DNA from: Xenopus tropicalis
Lineage: Eukaryota > Chordata > Amphibia > Anura > Pipidae
DNA length: 64,000 nucleotides
Reading direction: 5' to 3'
Assembly: GCF_000004195.4 (NCBI RefSeq)
Contig: NC_030678.2
Coordinates: 150,034,047 to 150,098,046 of the forward strand
A program made the translations under genes and the position numbers. This document shows, piece by piece, positions 1 to 13,138 of the stretch (position 1 is its first letter; every line of letters begins with the position of its first letter). A model generated the notes under the pieces. The model saw nothing but the letters and a program-made list of their open reading frames with translations, had not been told where the DNA came from and did no database searches.

Positions 1-1454
1 GTAACAATAATAATAAAACTGTGGCCAGCAAAGCAATTGTTTTTGCCTGTCACGGTCAGTGACCCCCATTTGAAGGCTTGAAAGATATAGAAGTGGCAAA
101 TCATTTAAAAACTATAAAAAATAAATAATGAAGACCAACTGAAGACTAATTGCAAAGCTGCTAGGAATAACATTCTACTACATAGTAAAAGTTAATGTTA
201 AGGGACACCTGGACAAATAATGTCTTCACCTCAGCAATTTCAGTTCAGTTTCAGTTTTGTGTCTCAGATACTACCTCAAGCAGATATTATATAATTATAT
301 TGCAGCCCAATCAACTTAATACTGATCCAAATGACCAAACCACTAGAGACGCTTGTACCTCCTACTAGGCCAATGACCCACAGGGTGTCACTGGACAGTC
401 AGGTTTTTCATTTTGGGTCATGAGCTTGGGAAGATCAAATATCCAGTATCCGTAAGATTAGTGAGCACAAATTTTGACCTAAGGGGGGTCTGGCTGAGTA
501 GCACAAAGTTACTGAAATTGTGTAATTGCTGTATAAACCTATGCTAAAACACACACATAATTTAGGGAAAAACATACAGGACTTACGTAGAAACGTAGGT
601 AACTTACATTGAAACTTGAATATCAAACAATTACAGCACAGAGCAGCTGGAAAGGGGCAGGTGGGAGTGCAGGAACAAACTCCACTATTCACCAATGAAG
701 TCCAGTTGGGGGAAACAATATTTTTTGTTTTTTTTTTCAAAAACAACAGCCACCGCCGGTGCTGGGCTGTCTGCATCAGGAGGGAACTCCCAGACTCCCA
801 GTGTGGGCGACCATGTTATTTAGTGCACATGGATGTGACTCACCCGCCTATGATACAAACATGCATATAATGAGCAAATTGCGGCACTCACCCGTTATGC
901 ATGTGTGTGCCACAACATGGCTGCCCACACTGGGAGTTCCCTTTGGTATGGGCAGCCTAGCACTGCAGGGGGTTATATTTTTTTAAAAAAAGCTATTATT
1001 TCCCCCAGCCACAGTGTGTTCTCTATTAGCCCACACCTCGTGGGGGAAGCAAAATCATTGTGATAGGAGCCCTTTAAGGTAAATTCCACTGACCTCTGAA
1101 ATGACTTATTAACATATTAACAGAACTATTTATAGGAACTATTTATTATAGTCTAACATCAGCTGTTTATATTTGCGTCTACTTACTGAATTATTTGCGC
1201 TATCTTTGGGAACAGGACATTTTCTATAGACATTTACATTTCAAATGCCTATCATTTAAGTCCCACGGGGTCTCCTATAGTTCCTGAGCCCCCCAGCAGT
1301 TGCAGGGTCTGTTTCCTCTATAGTTACATCACTGCTTTTCAGTAAAATGATTGGTGAGTTTGTATCATATTAGCTGTGGTTAAAAAAAAAACCCACATCC
1401 AACAAGTTCAACCTTCTGTGTATTTCATGCAAGGGCTGTGGCCAAATATGTTGG

Positions 1455-1780
1455 TACAGGTATCGGACCCCTTATCCAGAAACCCGTTATCCAGAAAGCT
1501 CCGAATTACGGAAAGCCCGTCTCCCATAGACTCCATTTTAATCAAATAATTCAGAATTTTAAAACTGATTTCCTTTTTCTCTGTAGTAATAAAACAGTAC
1601 CTTGTAATTGATCCCAACTAAGATAATCCTTATTGGATGCAAAACAATCCTATTGGGGTTAATTAATGTTTTATTAATATTTTAGCAGACTTAAGGTATG
1701 GAGATCCAAATTACGGAAAGACCCCTTATCCGGAATACCCTTGGTCCCGAGCATTCTGGATAATGGGTTCCATACCTGTA
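1455..1780. mobile_element. MITE with TACAGGTAT termini (family A)
   Basis: Starts TACAGGTAT and ends ATACCTGTA, with shared internal blocks (AATCCTTATTGGATGCAAAA, TTATCCGGAATACC). The same family recurs at 14160-14650, 15693-16073 and 52039-52370, with fragments at about 2565-2660, 10580-10655, 12465-12580, 51290-51530 and 63530-64000. Too short to code for a transposase. Family name not assigned. Confidence 0.75.
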
Positions 1781-2682
1781 CTATGTGCTTTTGCTTGTGA
1801 TTTACCAGCTGGGCCGGTCAAATACGAGCCAGATGGCAACCCTACTGCCCACAGTGACTCTTAAAGGAAAACTACACCCCCAGAATGAATACTTACCCAA
1901 AAGATTGCTTATATCAGATAAAGTGGCCTATTAAATCATCTTACTAAAAAGGAATGTTTAGGAATGTCTCCTGTTAGGACAAAATCACACTGGCCCTAAG
2001 CGCTGCACCGCATCTCAATACCTTTGTTCTTCTATCCTATTCTAACCTGGCATTCTGTGCAGGTGCAGTACAGTAGATCTGCCACATTTACTCTACTGTG
2101 CATGTGTGAACATGGATTTTCACAAGGGACTCCTGTGACACCAGTAGAAAGTTAAGTAAAATGCTGGTGCAGTTCTTAGGAAGGTTCTGATGCAGTTCTC
2201 TCCTAACAGGAGCAACTAGGAGCCTGGGGGGAAAAAAACCTAACTACGATCTATTTCACTGGGGGGTGGTGTTGGAATTGTGAAGGCATTAGAACAGTTT
2301 GGTTGCCAAAGCGTGGAACCAAAGATAATGCACTTTGTACATTTGGGCTTTCCATTAACTGTTAAACATCTGTGCTATTTTATAATACTTTACCTTTACG
2401 GTGTAGCTAATATCATACATTTAATCCCAACCCTCCCTAAAAATGACAAACAACTTTCAGCCTCCAAACTGTTAGCAGACTAAAAATGTTTAAATCACTC
2501 AGACTGAAACAGCCAAATACAAATGGAAAAATATAATAGATACACCCACAGGTATGGTGTCTTATATTTGGAATGCCTGGGACCTGGATAAGGGGTTTTT
2601 CTATCATTTGGATCACCATACTTTAAGTCTGTTAAAAATAATTTAAACATTAAATAAACCAAATACTAATTTTTTGCCAATA

Positions 2683-2884
2683 ATAGATTGTAGGCTCTAC
2701 GGGGCAGGGACCTCCATCCTCTTGTCTCTTTGACTTAACTTATTGCAACTGTACCTTGTATTTATTTTTATACTTTGTATTTATTATTATTTTAATAACC
2801 CTGTTTGTATTAATGTATTCTACTGTACAGCGATGCGTACATAAGTAGCGCTTTATAAATAAAGATATTCATACATACATACCA
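2683..2884 (+). mobile_element. L2-type LINE 3' end
   Basis: Begins AGATTGTAGGCTCTACGGGG and ends GCGCTTTATAAATAAAG plus a (TACA)n tail. The opening resembles the conserved L2 3' UTR. No coding part is left. Confidence 0.65.
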
Positions 2885-3463
2885 ATATGGATTTACTGGT
2901 TGGAACTTAATTACCATCAAGTACAAGGTATTGTATTATTACAAAGAAAATAAAATCATTAAAAAAAATGAATTATATGATTAAAATAGAGTCCTTGGGA
3001 GGTGGCTTCCCTTAATTCAGAGTTTTCTGGTTTATTAGGTTTTTGAATAAAAGATTCAAAACTGACAGGACTTAACATTATTTGTGCGGTTGAACTGATT
3101 TAGGTTTAAATTCCAGTTTATGAATTATTTTTCTCCAGGGGCCAGGTTAAAGCTGGGAGTTATTTCTGGCCAAGAATTGATTTTAGAATGAATGATGCAC
3201 CTTGTTTCAATGGTTGATTTACTTGGCATGGGGAAACCCCACTGTATAAAAGGGGATCATGGAGACCCATTATGGGTCCTTAACCAAAGTTTACAGTTAT
3301 TTTCAGGTCAGGTGGACAAAAATGTTCCTCCTTTATCAAAATACACGGATCGATCCCCCAGTTATCAGACACATTTTGTACTAATGTTAGCTAATCATTT
3401 TACCACATGCCCATACCTGATGCACTCCTACCTTTCAATTTGTGCCTGTATGTTACCCAACCA

Positions 3464-3684
3464 CTAAGATTGTAAGCTCTACAGGGCAGGGACCTCCTTC
3501 CTACTGTGTCTCATACCACATGGCACTTACTCCCTGTGTATTTATATATATATTTATTGTATTTATTTATTTATTATAACACTTGTCCTCCCTGTGTGTA
3601 ATGTTTGTATTTTATAAGATTGTACAGCGCTGCGTACCCTTGTGGCGCTTTATAAATAAAGTTATACATACATACATACATATT
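3464..3684 (+). mobile_element. L2-type LINE 3' end, second copy
   Basis: Same family and orientation as 2683-2884, with the intact TGTACAGCGCTGCGTA block and a (CATA)n tail. Severely 5'-truncated. Confidence 0.65.
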
Positions 3685-4289
3685 CTGCACAATATCTAAA
3701 ATAAATAAAAGTTATTGACGTATTCAGGTTCATTGCCTTTCATAAAAATGTATGACTTATAGAAATGTGGCATGCTAGATACCAATGATTATAAAATGAC
3801 TATAAAATATATAACTTGGTTGTAGCCCTGTGAAGAATATAATGATTTACCTAGGTGTTTGGCTGTGTCCCTCTGCCTCCCCGCACAGCAGGACTGTATG
3901 TGAGAGAATATGTGTGCATTACTCTGGGGTTGAACTATGGACCCACAAACCGGTTGATCAATAGGAAGCAGCAGCAGCCAACGTGACCTTTATGATACTC
4001 GCCAGGTTGCTGGGGAAATAAAACAAGCGCAACCCGCCCAACCACTGTCACTCAGGGAATACTCATGTATTTGCATTTGAATGCATTTACCCACGTGTTC
4101 CACTTCCACCAATAACAACTTTTAATTAAAACTTTCATTTTGGAAGTTACAGATAAACGTGAAACCCATACTAGACGCTACAGCCAGGTTATATGACATG
4201 AACGCTGTTTATGCCGCGCTGCGCACTTCTGCAACTCATTTACTGAAAGACTTTCCAAGCGAATACTTTAGTATGAATGGGGAGAGACG

Positions 4290-4411
4290 TCACAGAATTA
4301 GCGACACCCCCCGTCTCCTGTCGCGCCGTCTGACGTACTTGCAGCTTCACAACCAATCAGCGAAGAGCTCAGATGCCGGATGTTGATATGACGTGTCAGC
4401 CCTAGACAGTC
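4290..4411 (+). promoter_or_regulatory. alg11: alg11 proximal promoter and 5' UTR
   Basis: GC-rich, CpG-containing stretch directly upstream of the alg11 start. It holds a CCAAT box (CCAATCAG at 4353-4360, NF-Y type) and two TGACGT half-sites of CRE/ATF type (4331-4336 and 4389-4394). No TATA box is evident, as usual for a housekeeping gene. The transcription start cannot be placed exactly. The motifs are seen; their use is inferred. Confidence 0.6.
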
Positions 4412-7400
4412 ATGGCAGGGATTCTGTGCTTATGTGGGATGATGCGGTGAGTGAATATTGATTGCTTGTGTTGATGGTCATTTGGCCCCACAGTATTTGG
4501 ATTCAGGTTTGGTCATGTAAAGCTGTCACTGTTCTAATGGAGTTGCAGTATTGTATTAGTGTGCCGGCCTTATCTCTATGCCTTGCGCCCTAGCGCAACT
4601 TTATACAGGGGAGCGAATATTTAAAGGGCCCGTATCACCAGGAAATACAAGTATATTACAAGTCTTTACAGATGTTCTGCCCTTTGGAAATTTCAGCACC
4701 AGAATACTTATATATGTGTTTTTTTATCTGGTAAGAGGTGTGAGGACAGATTATGAATATGAGTCTCTATAGAAACATAATAGATAGTAAACAAGGATGG
4801 ATGGACAAGTGGATTGAACTGATTAGAAAAGTGTCTCATTTTCAAAGAAAATATTTGTATATGGACAGGATAAAATACATAGTAGTCAGATCAGATTTGA
4901 TAATATTCATTTATAGTGTTCGTGTTCCTTTAAATATTCCTTTTCATAAGGCTGATGTCACACCGGGTGCTTTATGTGTGGCTTATCTCCGCTGTCTGTA
5001 GTGCCCATATTTGCCTCCTACAGGTGCCAACGCAGAGGTTGATGCTGTGATCAGGGTCAGACTGGGACACCAGGGGTCAGACTGGGACACCAGGGGTCAG
5101 ACTGGGACACCAGGGGTCAGACTGGGACACCAGGGGTCAGACTGGGACACCAGGGGTCAGACTGGGACACCAGGGGTGTACTGGAGAACCACATATGAAC
5201 TTAGAAAACCCCCATTTGCCCAAACACCACCCCTTTCATTGGGAGGCATTTATTTAACGCATTAGATATTCTCCCAGGCATTTGTTGCAACTCCAATGTG
5301 CTCTAATAAATCAGTTCTTCCATTGGCAATTGAATCAACCTACTAACATTGGAACCATTTCTGATCCTTGAGGCAAAGTTTTGCACCAGCCTTCAAACTC
5401 TGCTGACTATGATGCCTAAATACCCTTTGGCTGGATGGGTAAGCGTCTGGATCTTCAGTGTTTTCTGAAAGGCAAGGCTTCTGTGCTAGTATGTAGGAAA
5501 AAAGAAAAACTCTTACCCGCACACCCTGGCTCTCCAAACAATGAAGCTTGGTGCACAGTTGCTCGAGGGATCAGAACCCTCACAAATAGTCTTAATAAGA
5601 GCAAGGGTTATAAGCAGGGCTTTTGGCTCCGAAACATTGCACATTCGCAATAAACTTTCAAGGGCTTGCCCTGCTTATAATTGCTTTGGAGTGCCAGCGC
5701 GTGCTCTTTTTCTGCTCTTTTTCTGTACTAGTATGTACCTTTCCTGTACCTTGTAAATGCAGCTGAACTGCAAACGAGATCAGGCAGAGAGAGTACACAG
5801 TGCTGTGTCACGTTCATTAGAATGTAACCTGCAGATCCAGCATAGTGAGTCCCAACTTGTGTCCTAAGATATGAAATAGCTGATGGGGGTGGCTGTGACT
5901 GGGCTCTCATCCGGAATGGAGTCCATTGGGATATTCCCCAGTATCCTTATAGGCCAGTCCACCCTGGTTGTGATTAACCAGAAGGTTGGAGATTATAATG
6001 AATTGTGATGACTAATCTACCATTAAATGTAGAAATTCAATAAATAACTCCAAAGTGCCCTCTTCTGCTTTAGACGTAGCGATGAGGTCTTATGAGGAAA
6101 AGAAGAAGAAAAAAAAAAAATATATAGTGTAATACACTATATATTTTTTTTTTTTTTCTTCTTTTCCTCATAAGACCTCATCGCTAAGTCTAAAGCAGAA
6201 GAGGGCACTTTGGAGTTATTTATTGAATTTTATTTGACCTGGGACACGAGGTATCTGAAGTGAGGAGCATACACTGAGAATTGCACTTATTTATATTTGT
6301 AAACATTAAATGTAGAAAGCAAGTCACTGAGCATGTATATACTGCAGCTTAAAAAAGGTTAAAAATCTTAGATATGAATACTTGAAATATTCTTAAAAAT
6401 TGTTCTTAAGAATTCTTAAGAATATGCCATTTGTCCATTTATTAGTTGGGTTTGCACTGCATAACTAGTAGCCCTATTAGGGCTCATCATCTGTAATTGA
6501 CAGCAGAACTTATTCTAGCGTATTTCTAATATTTTTAATGAACAGTCTGTTTGGTCTTATTAAAGGAGAACTAAACCATAAAAATGAATATGGCTTCAAA
6601 TGCCATATTTTATATACTGAACTTATTGCAACATCCTAAAGGTTCAGCATCTTTATAGCAGCAATGACCCAGGCCTTCAAAGCTGTCACAGAAGTTAAGC
6701 AATATAGAAATTAGGGATTCACCTATTCCATCATGTTTGCATTTTGCCAAAAACAAAATCCTTTACAAAAGATTTGGCTGAATATTAACTGACTCCAAAC
6801 CCTAATTTGCATATTCAATTGAAAAATAAAAAAATCTGTGAATTAAAATTTGTCCTATTCAGTTGTGCAGAGGTTAAAATTCTATTATTTTCATCCAAAC
6901 TGAATCCAAATCCTTTAAAATGTTCTGAGAAACAGCCAGATCCTAAGATGAATCCTCTGTTTGGTGTATATACATTCAGCAATGTAGATATACTCTGTTT
7001 TTCTCCTCAGACTGTTGACTGCCTTGTTCATCCCAGTACTGATTGCCAGCATTGGTTTGTGCCTCGTCTTGGTGTTGCTCTTTATTTGCACTCGATTGTG
7101 GATTCAGCGAAAGAAAAAGCAGAGCGTGGAAATAGGAAAAGATGGGAAAAAGAAAAGAGTGGTGGCGTTTTTTCACCCATACTGCAATGCTGGAGGTGGA
7201 GGAGAGAGAGTACTGTGGTGTGCACTGAGATCTCTGCAAAAGAGGTATGTTGTGGATGTTCATTTGCCCCATTCTTTTTTTTTTTATATATTAAAGAAAC
7301 CGTGCATTGTAAAAATAAAACTGGGTAAATAGGCTGTCTAACATAATAGCCAGAACACTCCTTCCTGCTTTCAGCTCTCTAACCTCTTAGTTAGTCAGTG

Positions 7401-10400
7401 ACTTTAGGGGGGCCACATGAGACATAACTGTTCAGTTAGTTTGTGAGCACGCAGATCAGATTTAAATGCAAACTAACTAAACCGTTATGTCCCATATGCC
7501 CCCATCAAGTCACTGATTGGCTACTGACTGCTAACAGCAGAGGAGGAAGTTGAGTTCTGGCTATTATGTTAGACATCTGCTCCCTCCAGCCTTTATAGAT
7601 TAGATTTTTGGCTAACTGACTATATTGAAAACATGTTTTATTTTGCACAGCCTATCTATTTACTTAGTTTCATTTTTATGTTGAACTATTGAAAGTGTGC
7701 AATTAGGGCTGACCACAGAAACACTTACCCACCCTATTTATTCCTGTGGGATTTTTGGAAGACTATTTATCAAATGGTGAAGGTTAGCAATGCATTCACC
7801 ATTTGATAAATACTCTTCTAAAAAATCCCATAGGAATGAATAGAAAATGGGCGTGCTTCTGTAGCAAGCACTAATCTCACACTAAATGTTATCTAAGCAT
7901 GTGACTGCCTGGGATTTTCTGAATGGCTGACATTAATTCATATAGAGTCCCAAATGTTTTTGAAAGTTGAAGTTCTCCTGTCATTACAGCATATGTAAAT
8001 ATTCTATTATTTCTTTGTTATTTGGCCAGTATGTTTGAGCTCAATATTGATTAACTATTGTGAGAACATGAATCTGCACATTCCTCCACAGTGTTAACTA
8101 GGCATGCACCCAATCCATTTTTGGATCTGGCCAAAAAAACCTGATGTAGGCGAATACAGAACCCAATCCAAACCATCTTTTGAATGTTTAAATTTAAGGA
8201 AAATAAAAAAATGATATCAATTGGTGAACAAAAAACAATCACATTCAGTTGTCTAGAGCTTTAAAGACCAATGGCTTTAAGGGGTCAAATTGTCGGTTTT
8301 AACAAAATAATGCTGACTGTGTGAGGATATGGCCAAACCCCATACCGAATCCTAGGTTCTGTGCGTCCCTAGTGTTAATGTTATTCTGATGTCTATGATA
8401 TTGCAGTAGATGATTTTTAAATCACATCCATTATTATTTAAAATTTCTTTCAGGTACAAAGATGCGATCTATGTCATTTATACCGGTGACAAAGATGTGT
8501 CTGAGGAACAGATCCTTAATGGCGCAGCTGCAAGGTTTAACATCAAGCTGTCCCACCCTGTAAAGTTCATCTTCCTGGAAAAGCGAGGACTTGTGGAAGC
8601 GAGTTTTTATCCCCGTTTTACTTTGCTGGGCCAGAGTCTGGGCTCTGTTGTTTTAGGCTGGGAAGCTCTTACAAAGTGTGTGCCAGATATTTACATTGAT
8701 TCTATGGGCTATGCATTTACATTGCCTCTTTTCAAGTATGTCGGAGGATGCCAAGTTGGCTGCTATGTGCATTACCCTACTATCAGCATGGATATGCTGT
8801 CTGTTGTGCGCAGCCAGAACGCGAGATTCAACAATGCTGCTTTCATCTCTAACAATCCTGTTCTGAGCAGGCTCAAACTGATTTATTATTACCTGTTTGC
8901 AGTAATCTATGGATGGGTTGGTTCATGTAGTGACGTCATCATGGTTAACTCAACATGGACTTTCGCCCACATCCTTGATCTTTGGAAGTGTAGTGAGCGT
9001 ACCAGCATCGTTTATCCCCCTTGTGATGTTCAGACATTTTTAGATATTAATTTGAATCAGCACAAAGACATAGAGGAGCATTCCATTGTTTCTATTGGGC
9101 AGTTTAGGCCCGAGAAGGACCACCCTTTGCAAATATGCGCGTTTGCAGCCTTACTTAAAAAGAAAACCACTGAAAAACTTAAGCTGAAACTTATCCTAAT
9201 TGGGGGATGTCGAAACAATGAAGATGAACTACGTGTATCAGAACTGAAAAAACTCAGCTCTGAACTCGGAATTCCTGTGGAGTTCAAAGTAAACATTCCG
9301 TTTGCAGAACTAAAGAAACATTTGAGTGAAGCTACCATTGGCTTGCACACCATGTGGAACGAGCACTTTGGAATTGGTGAGAGCTTTGTCCTTTTGTCCT
9401 GTAAACAAATATTCTTTCTCTACTGATGGGCGCCAACCATAAGAAGGCAAAAGTGACATTTTTAGGCATACCTACTCCCTGTATCCCTTTACTGCCCACT
9501 GGTTTTCAGCTTTACTAGTGTCTTCATCACCAGGGGCCCTAAGCAAGGATTGTTCATTGGCTAGCACTGAAACCATGGGTTAGCATTAAGCCAGGCTAGG
9601 TCTCCGTTTATTGTTTCACCTCCTTATGTGGCATATGCCACTGTTGCTTATTAACTGTTATTTCAAGGGGCATAGCATAGCCTTAGTCTGCCCTTAACCC
9701 CAATGCTTAGCACAAGTCCTCTTCCCCAATATCTCTGAGTTCCAGATTCCGCTTTGCTGAGCTATTCTGTGAGTGGTTACTGAAAGTGATATTAGCAACA
9801 GTGAGAGAAAAGGGCACACGTATCTATAGAACTATAAAACCTCTGATAAATTAGCTGTGTAGTTTCATGATTTTAGGTATTTGCTGTTTATAAAAGAGAT
9901 CTGCCAACTGTAGTCACAAGTGGGTGATTTATGATTTATACAAGTCTGCACGATGCTACAGCCATTTCCAAATGAATAAATATAAATAGGTCTATGGTCC
10001 GCAATCTCCTGCTGGCTTACACTAAGCTTCAAGGGGAGACAAACACAAAGACAGTTAAAGTGTAGTAATTCCATAAGGTGCTAAATGTACCCCTTTTGTG
10101 TATACAAAACAAAATAATGACTTAAGTGGGTACTGCTGTTTTAGGAGTTGACCTTTGGGACAGGGATGGGTTCACTTTTTACCCAAAGTTAAGCCGTGTA
10201 AAGAAACCTTACCATGAGCTAGTTATAAGGATAGACAGTAGTTTGAGTAATAGATTAGGTATACCTTCTAATCTCTTTGCAATTTATATAAAGTAAAATC
10301 ACATATATAAACGATCCCAATATTCAGGCTTTAAATATGTAGTGAGTGAATCTGATGTTTTCTCACCACCACTTGTATCTCAGTGGGGGCCCAAGAAATA

Positions 10401-11185
10401 TACTTAATTTACAGGGAATTATTATCAAGAGTCAAACTACTTTCTTTCACTATTGGTGAAAAGTTAATCTATCCCTGCCCTGTGAAGGTGGATACATTTG
10501 ACACTTTACAGAATTACTACACTATAATTGGCCTTGTCTCTTCTTGAGCCTTTGTGAGAATTGGCTATTTTTAGCCAGTCTATAGGAGATGGTCTTTCCA
10601 TAATTCAGAGCTTTCTGCATCAGGGGTTCCAGATTACGTATCCCATACCTGTACATATGTTTTGCATTTAAAGTGCAACATATAATGTAGACAATACAAC
10701 ATATACATTGCAAATAATACTGAATAAAAATACTACCCGATAGATATTGGCCGTGCAAGATTTTTCACTATTTTTGTTTACAAGATAAATATATTTTTTA
10801 TTTAAGGCTACACAGAATAGAAAAGGCTTCCTTGTGGTATTTTATTTTTCTAATGGTTAGAATGACTTTTGGTAAAGTGACCTGTAATATGACTCCTTTC
10901 TTTTTATTTCCAGGCATAGTTGAGTGCATGGCAGCTGGTACCATAATTCTGGCTCATAACTCTGGAGGCCCAAAACTGGATATTGTGGTGCCTTATGAAG
11001 AACATGAGACTGGCTTCTTGGCAGATAGCGTGGAGAGCTATGCAGCAGCAATGGATTATATTCTGTGTCTGACACCAGAACAGAGGCTAACTATAAGGCA
11101 AAATGCACGTCGTTCTGTTGCCAGATTTTCAGATCAGGAATTTGAAGCTAATTTCCTAGCCTCTTCAGAGCCACTATTTATGTGA
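4412..11185 (+). CDS. alg11: ALG11 GDP-Man:Man3GlcNAc2-PP-Dol alpha-1,2-mannosyltransferase (4 exons, 487 aa)
   Basis: Coding exons are 4412-4446, 7011-7244, 8454-9376 and 10914-11185; all have GT/AG ends and the phases join to one 487-residue frame ending in TGA (the human protein is about 492 aa). The family adds the fourth and fifth mannoses to the lipid-linked oligosaccharide on the cytosolic face of the ER. Visible features: an N-terminal membrane segment at about residues 13-39 followed by a basic stretch (RKKK), the glycine-rich [13 protein letters not shown] motif at 67-79, and the GT4-type E-x7-E pair at E393 and E401, split by the last intron. The start ATG has G at -3 and +4 and lies just behind a GC-rich promoter. 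Exon 1 codes for only 12 residues. Introns carry hairpin MITEs (6033-6230, 7330-7578, 8098-8370). Identification rests on near-continuous similarity to ALG11. Confidence 0.97.
5054..5177 (+). repeat. 20-bp tandem repeat, six copies, in alg11 intron 1
   Basis: Six near-perfect copies of GGGTCAGACTGGGACACCAG. The unit is a multiple of neither 3 nor a codon pattern of interest; the open frame across it is a by-product. Confidence 0.95.
6033..6230. repeat. 198-bp near-perfect inverted repeat in alg11 intron 1
   Basis: Arms 6033-6130 and 6134-6230 around a 3-nt centre (AAT), with one or two mismatches. Transcribed in the alg11 pre-mRNA it would fold into a ~95-bp hairpin. Probably a foldback MITE. 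Confidence 0.9.
6559..6800. mobile_element. Fragment of a TTAAAGGAGAACTAAA-type MITE
   Basis: One terminus (TTAAAGGAGAACTAAACC) and the block ACTGAACTTATTGCA shared with the complete copy at 32928-33482. The other end is missing. Confidence 0.6.
7330..7578. mobile_element. Foldback MITE in alg11 intron 2
   Basis: Imperfect palindrome: GTCTAACATAATAGCCAGAA near 7335 is mirrored by TTCTGGCTATTATGTTAGAC near 7570. No coding capacity. Confidence 0.75.
7716..7862. repeat. Imperfect palindrome in alg11 intron 2
   Basis: CACCATTTGATAAATA mirrors TATTTATCAAATGGTG, and ACAGAAACAC mirrors the end. Probably another foldback MITE. Confidence 0.6.
8098..8370. mobile_element. hAT-type MITE with 8-bp target duplication in alg11 intron 2
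   Basis: Flanked by the exact 8-bp repeat AGTGTTAA (8090-8097 and 8371-8378). Ends CTAGGCATGCAC and GTGCGTCCCT are imperfect inverted repeats. Eight-bp duplications are typical of hAT transposons. Related decayed copies lie at about 30927-31062 and 55945-56150. Confidence 0.75.
9377..10913 (+). other. alg11 intron 3
   Basis: No gene or clear structure apart from a family A MITE fragment at about 10580-10655. Confidence 0.7.
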
Positions 11186-13138
11186 GCCATTTGACAATGT
11201 TCCCTGTATATATTTTATTTTCCGCGCTGAGGACAGCAGCTGTATAAAATGTTTTTTTTATTGTGCACTGTAAATATACAGTGATATTCGCAGATAATAA
11301 TATACACTGAGTACTTGGAGCTACAAACTCTGTAAGACCTTGCTAAAGTCGTGGCAGGTAAAGTTAATTTATTTATGAGCTGGTGGGATCTAATTTATTA
11401 GTAATATAAAGCCACTGTGATTATATGGAATTGTGCAGGTTACTTATTGCTAACTAACTTTGCTACTGCATTAAACTTTGGGGTTTAAAAGAACTCAGTC
11501 GTGACAACTATCTGCCCATAGAGTACAATTGCGTCACCGCGACAAATCGCATGCACAGTTTTGTTGCGTAGATTAGTCGCTGCGACTTTTCAAAAAAGTT
11601 GCAGTGACTAATCTACACGTGTGTCTTCGCTCTAAGGCAGTGGTTGTCAGCCTTTGTCAATGCAAGCCCCACTTAAAGGTAAACTCTGGTTACTGAAACA
11701 AAATTTGTTAAAAAGCCCCGTACAACACAAAAACCCCTAATATACCTATCCCTGTAATCTGTTGCTTCAAAACGTATGAATAAATACCATTTTTATAAAA
11801 TGAAGAAAAAAAAAATCCAGCTACAAAATAGTTGTTCTTTTTCTGCTTAATTTGAAATCCTGGCAGGGGAGGAGGGACTAAAACATTGATGTTACGAATT
11901 GTAACAACTTCTCCACAGCTTACAGACAGCATGCAGGGACTACATAACCCACAATGCATTGCACTGTGATGTACCTTTCCTTATTGATATCACATGTGCA
12001 GGATTGTGGGATTTGGAGGAGGCAGGCTGAGGACAGTTGACTATGGTCTCAAAGTAGTCAGCCAGATCAGCAGGATCAAGGCAACTTCCGCAATTTCTGG
12101 AAATTGCAGTGCCGCATATGCCATCCCATCGGCGATTCACATTCAAGCCGGTGGGATGGCAAATCGGGGAGATTAGTCACCCGCAACAAGGGAGATTTGT
12201 TGCAGGCGACTAATCTCCCCATCTACCACGGCCCTAAACCAGTGACATTTTCCACAACAGACAAAAAGAATTACAGACAGTCTAAAGTGAATCTTGGTTT
12301 ACCAGGCTGACCATCACAATTAACCTGAATCCTATCCAAACGTTATGAGAGAAATCTTGTATGAGAGTCTGTAAATGAGGTTAACTTATCGGGGCACTAA
12401 TGGATAAGCATGCATATATTAATCAGCCAGCCTCCCTGTGCAGAATAACCTCTGCCAGTATGTAATACAAGTATAGGATCTGAAGGCTGTCTCCTATAGA
12501 CACTATTTTAATGAAATCATTACATTTTTTAAAAATAATTTTCCTTTTTCTCTGTAGAACTGTACCTTGTATTTGATCCCAACCAACATATATATATATG
12601 GATATTATAAGTCACAGAGGCATTCCATTACCATATAAAGGTAAAAAGTTGGAAGGCCGAGTGCTTTCATACAGGTCATGGAATTCCAAGGTGAATTCTT
12701 ATATCTTCATATTTTACAGCAGGGGGTACGTTATTTATTATAATATACAAGTCATGTGACAGAAATTACATCAGTAAGGATATAATTTACAGTTTGGTTC
12801 CACAGGAAAATGACCAAATAGTATAAGAAAATAAAGTGAATATGTGCACTCAGGCCAAAGAGCTTGAAACATGAAACTGCTATTGCTAAATAATTGTATT
12901 TGGACAATAAAAACAACAATATATCCTAAAATTACCCCCTCTCCCGTTTCCCAGATGGCTGTAACCCTGGCAGGTGTATCTCATGCTGTGGCAGATTCAC
13001 AGTAGTGGGCCAGCCTAGAAAGATGGCAGCTTATAGGCAGTGGGCCAATGATTTTCTCAGCCATGCAAAAGACAGTGAATAGAGAAGCTCACTAATAGGG
13101 TACATTACGATACACTAATGTCATAGTTGGAGTATTTA
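11186..13138. other. alg11 3' region and alg11-nek5 intergenic spacer
   Basis: The two genes converge here. Contains the alg11 3' UTR, pieces of a GGGGAGATTAATC-type MITE (about 11510-11640 and 12092-12238; full copy at 31069-31305), a family A fragment at about 12465-12580 and the nek5 3' UTR. No other gene is seen. Confidence 0.6.
11470..11475 (+). other. Candidate alg11 polyadenylation signal (ATTAAA)
   Basis: ATTAAA about 285 nt past the alg11 stop codon. No better AATAAA lies nearer on the plus strand. The 3' UTR would be about 300 nt. This is inference from the hexamer alone. Confidence 0.35.

Larger units (their letters stand above)
1..4289. other. Intergenic DNA upstream of alg11, mostly repeats
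   Basis: No gene is seen. It holds a repeat end at 1-240 (the family also found at 16480-16870 and 61565-62060), a hairpin-type repeat at about 740-1076 related to 46080-46430, a MITE at 1455-1780, and two L2-type LINE ends. The open frames here lack any recognisable domain. Confidence 0.6.

Noticed and set aside
5011..5265. Open frame of 84 codons with a [19 protein letters not shown] repeat
   Set aside because: It is the 20-bp minisatellite read in frame inside alg11 intron 1; no domain and no splice support.
6807..7328. 173-codon open frame overlapping alg11 exon 2
   Set aside because: It is an out-of-frame shadow of the exon plus intron sequence; the ALG11 frame in the same exon matches the family.
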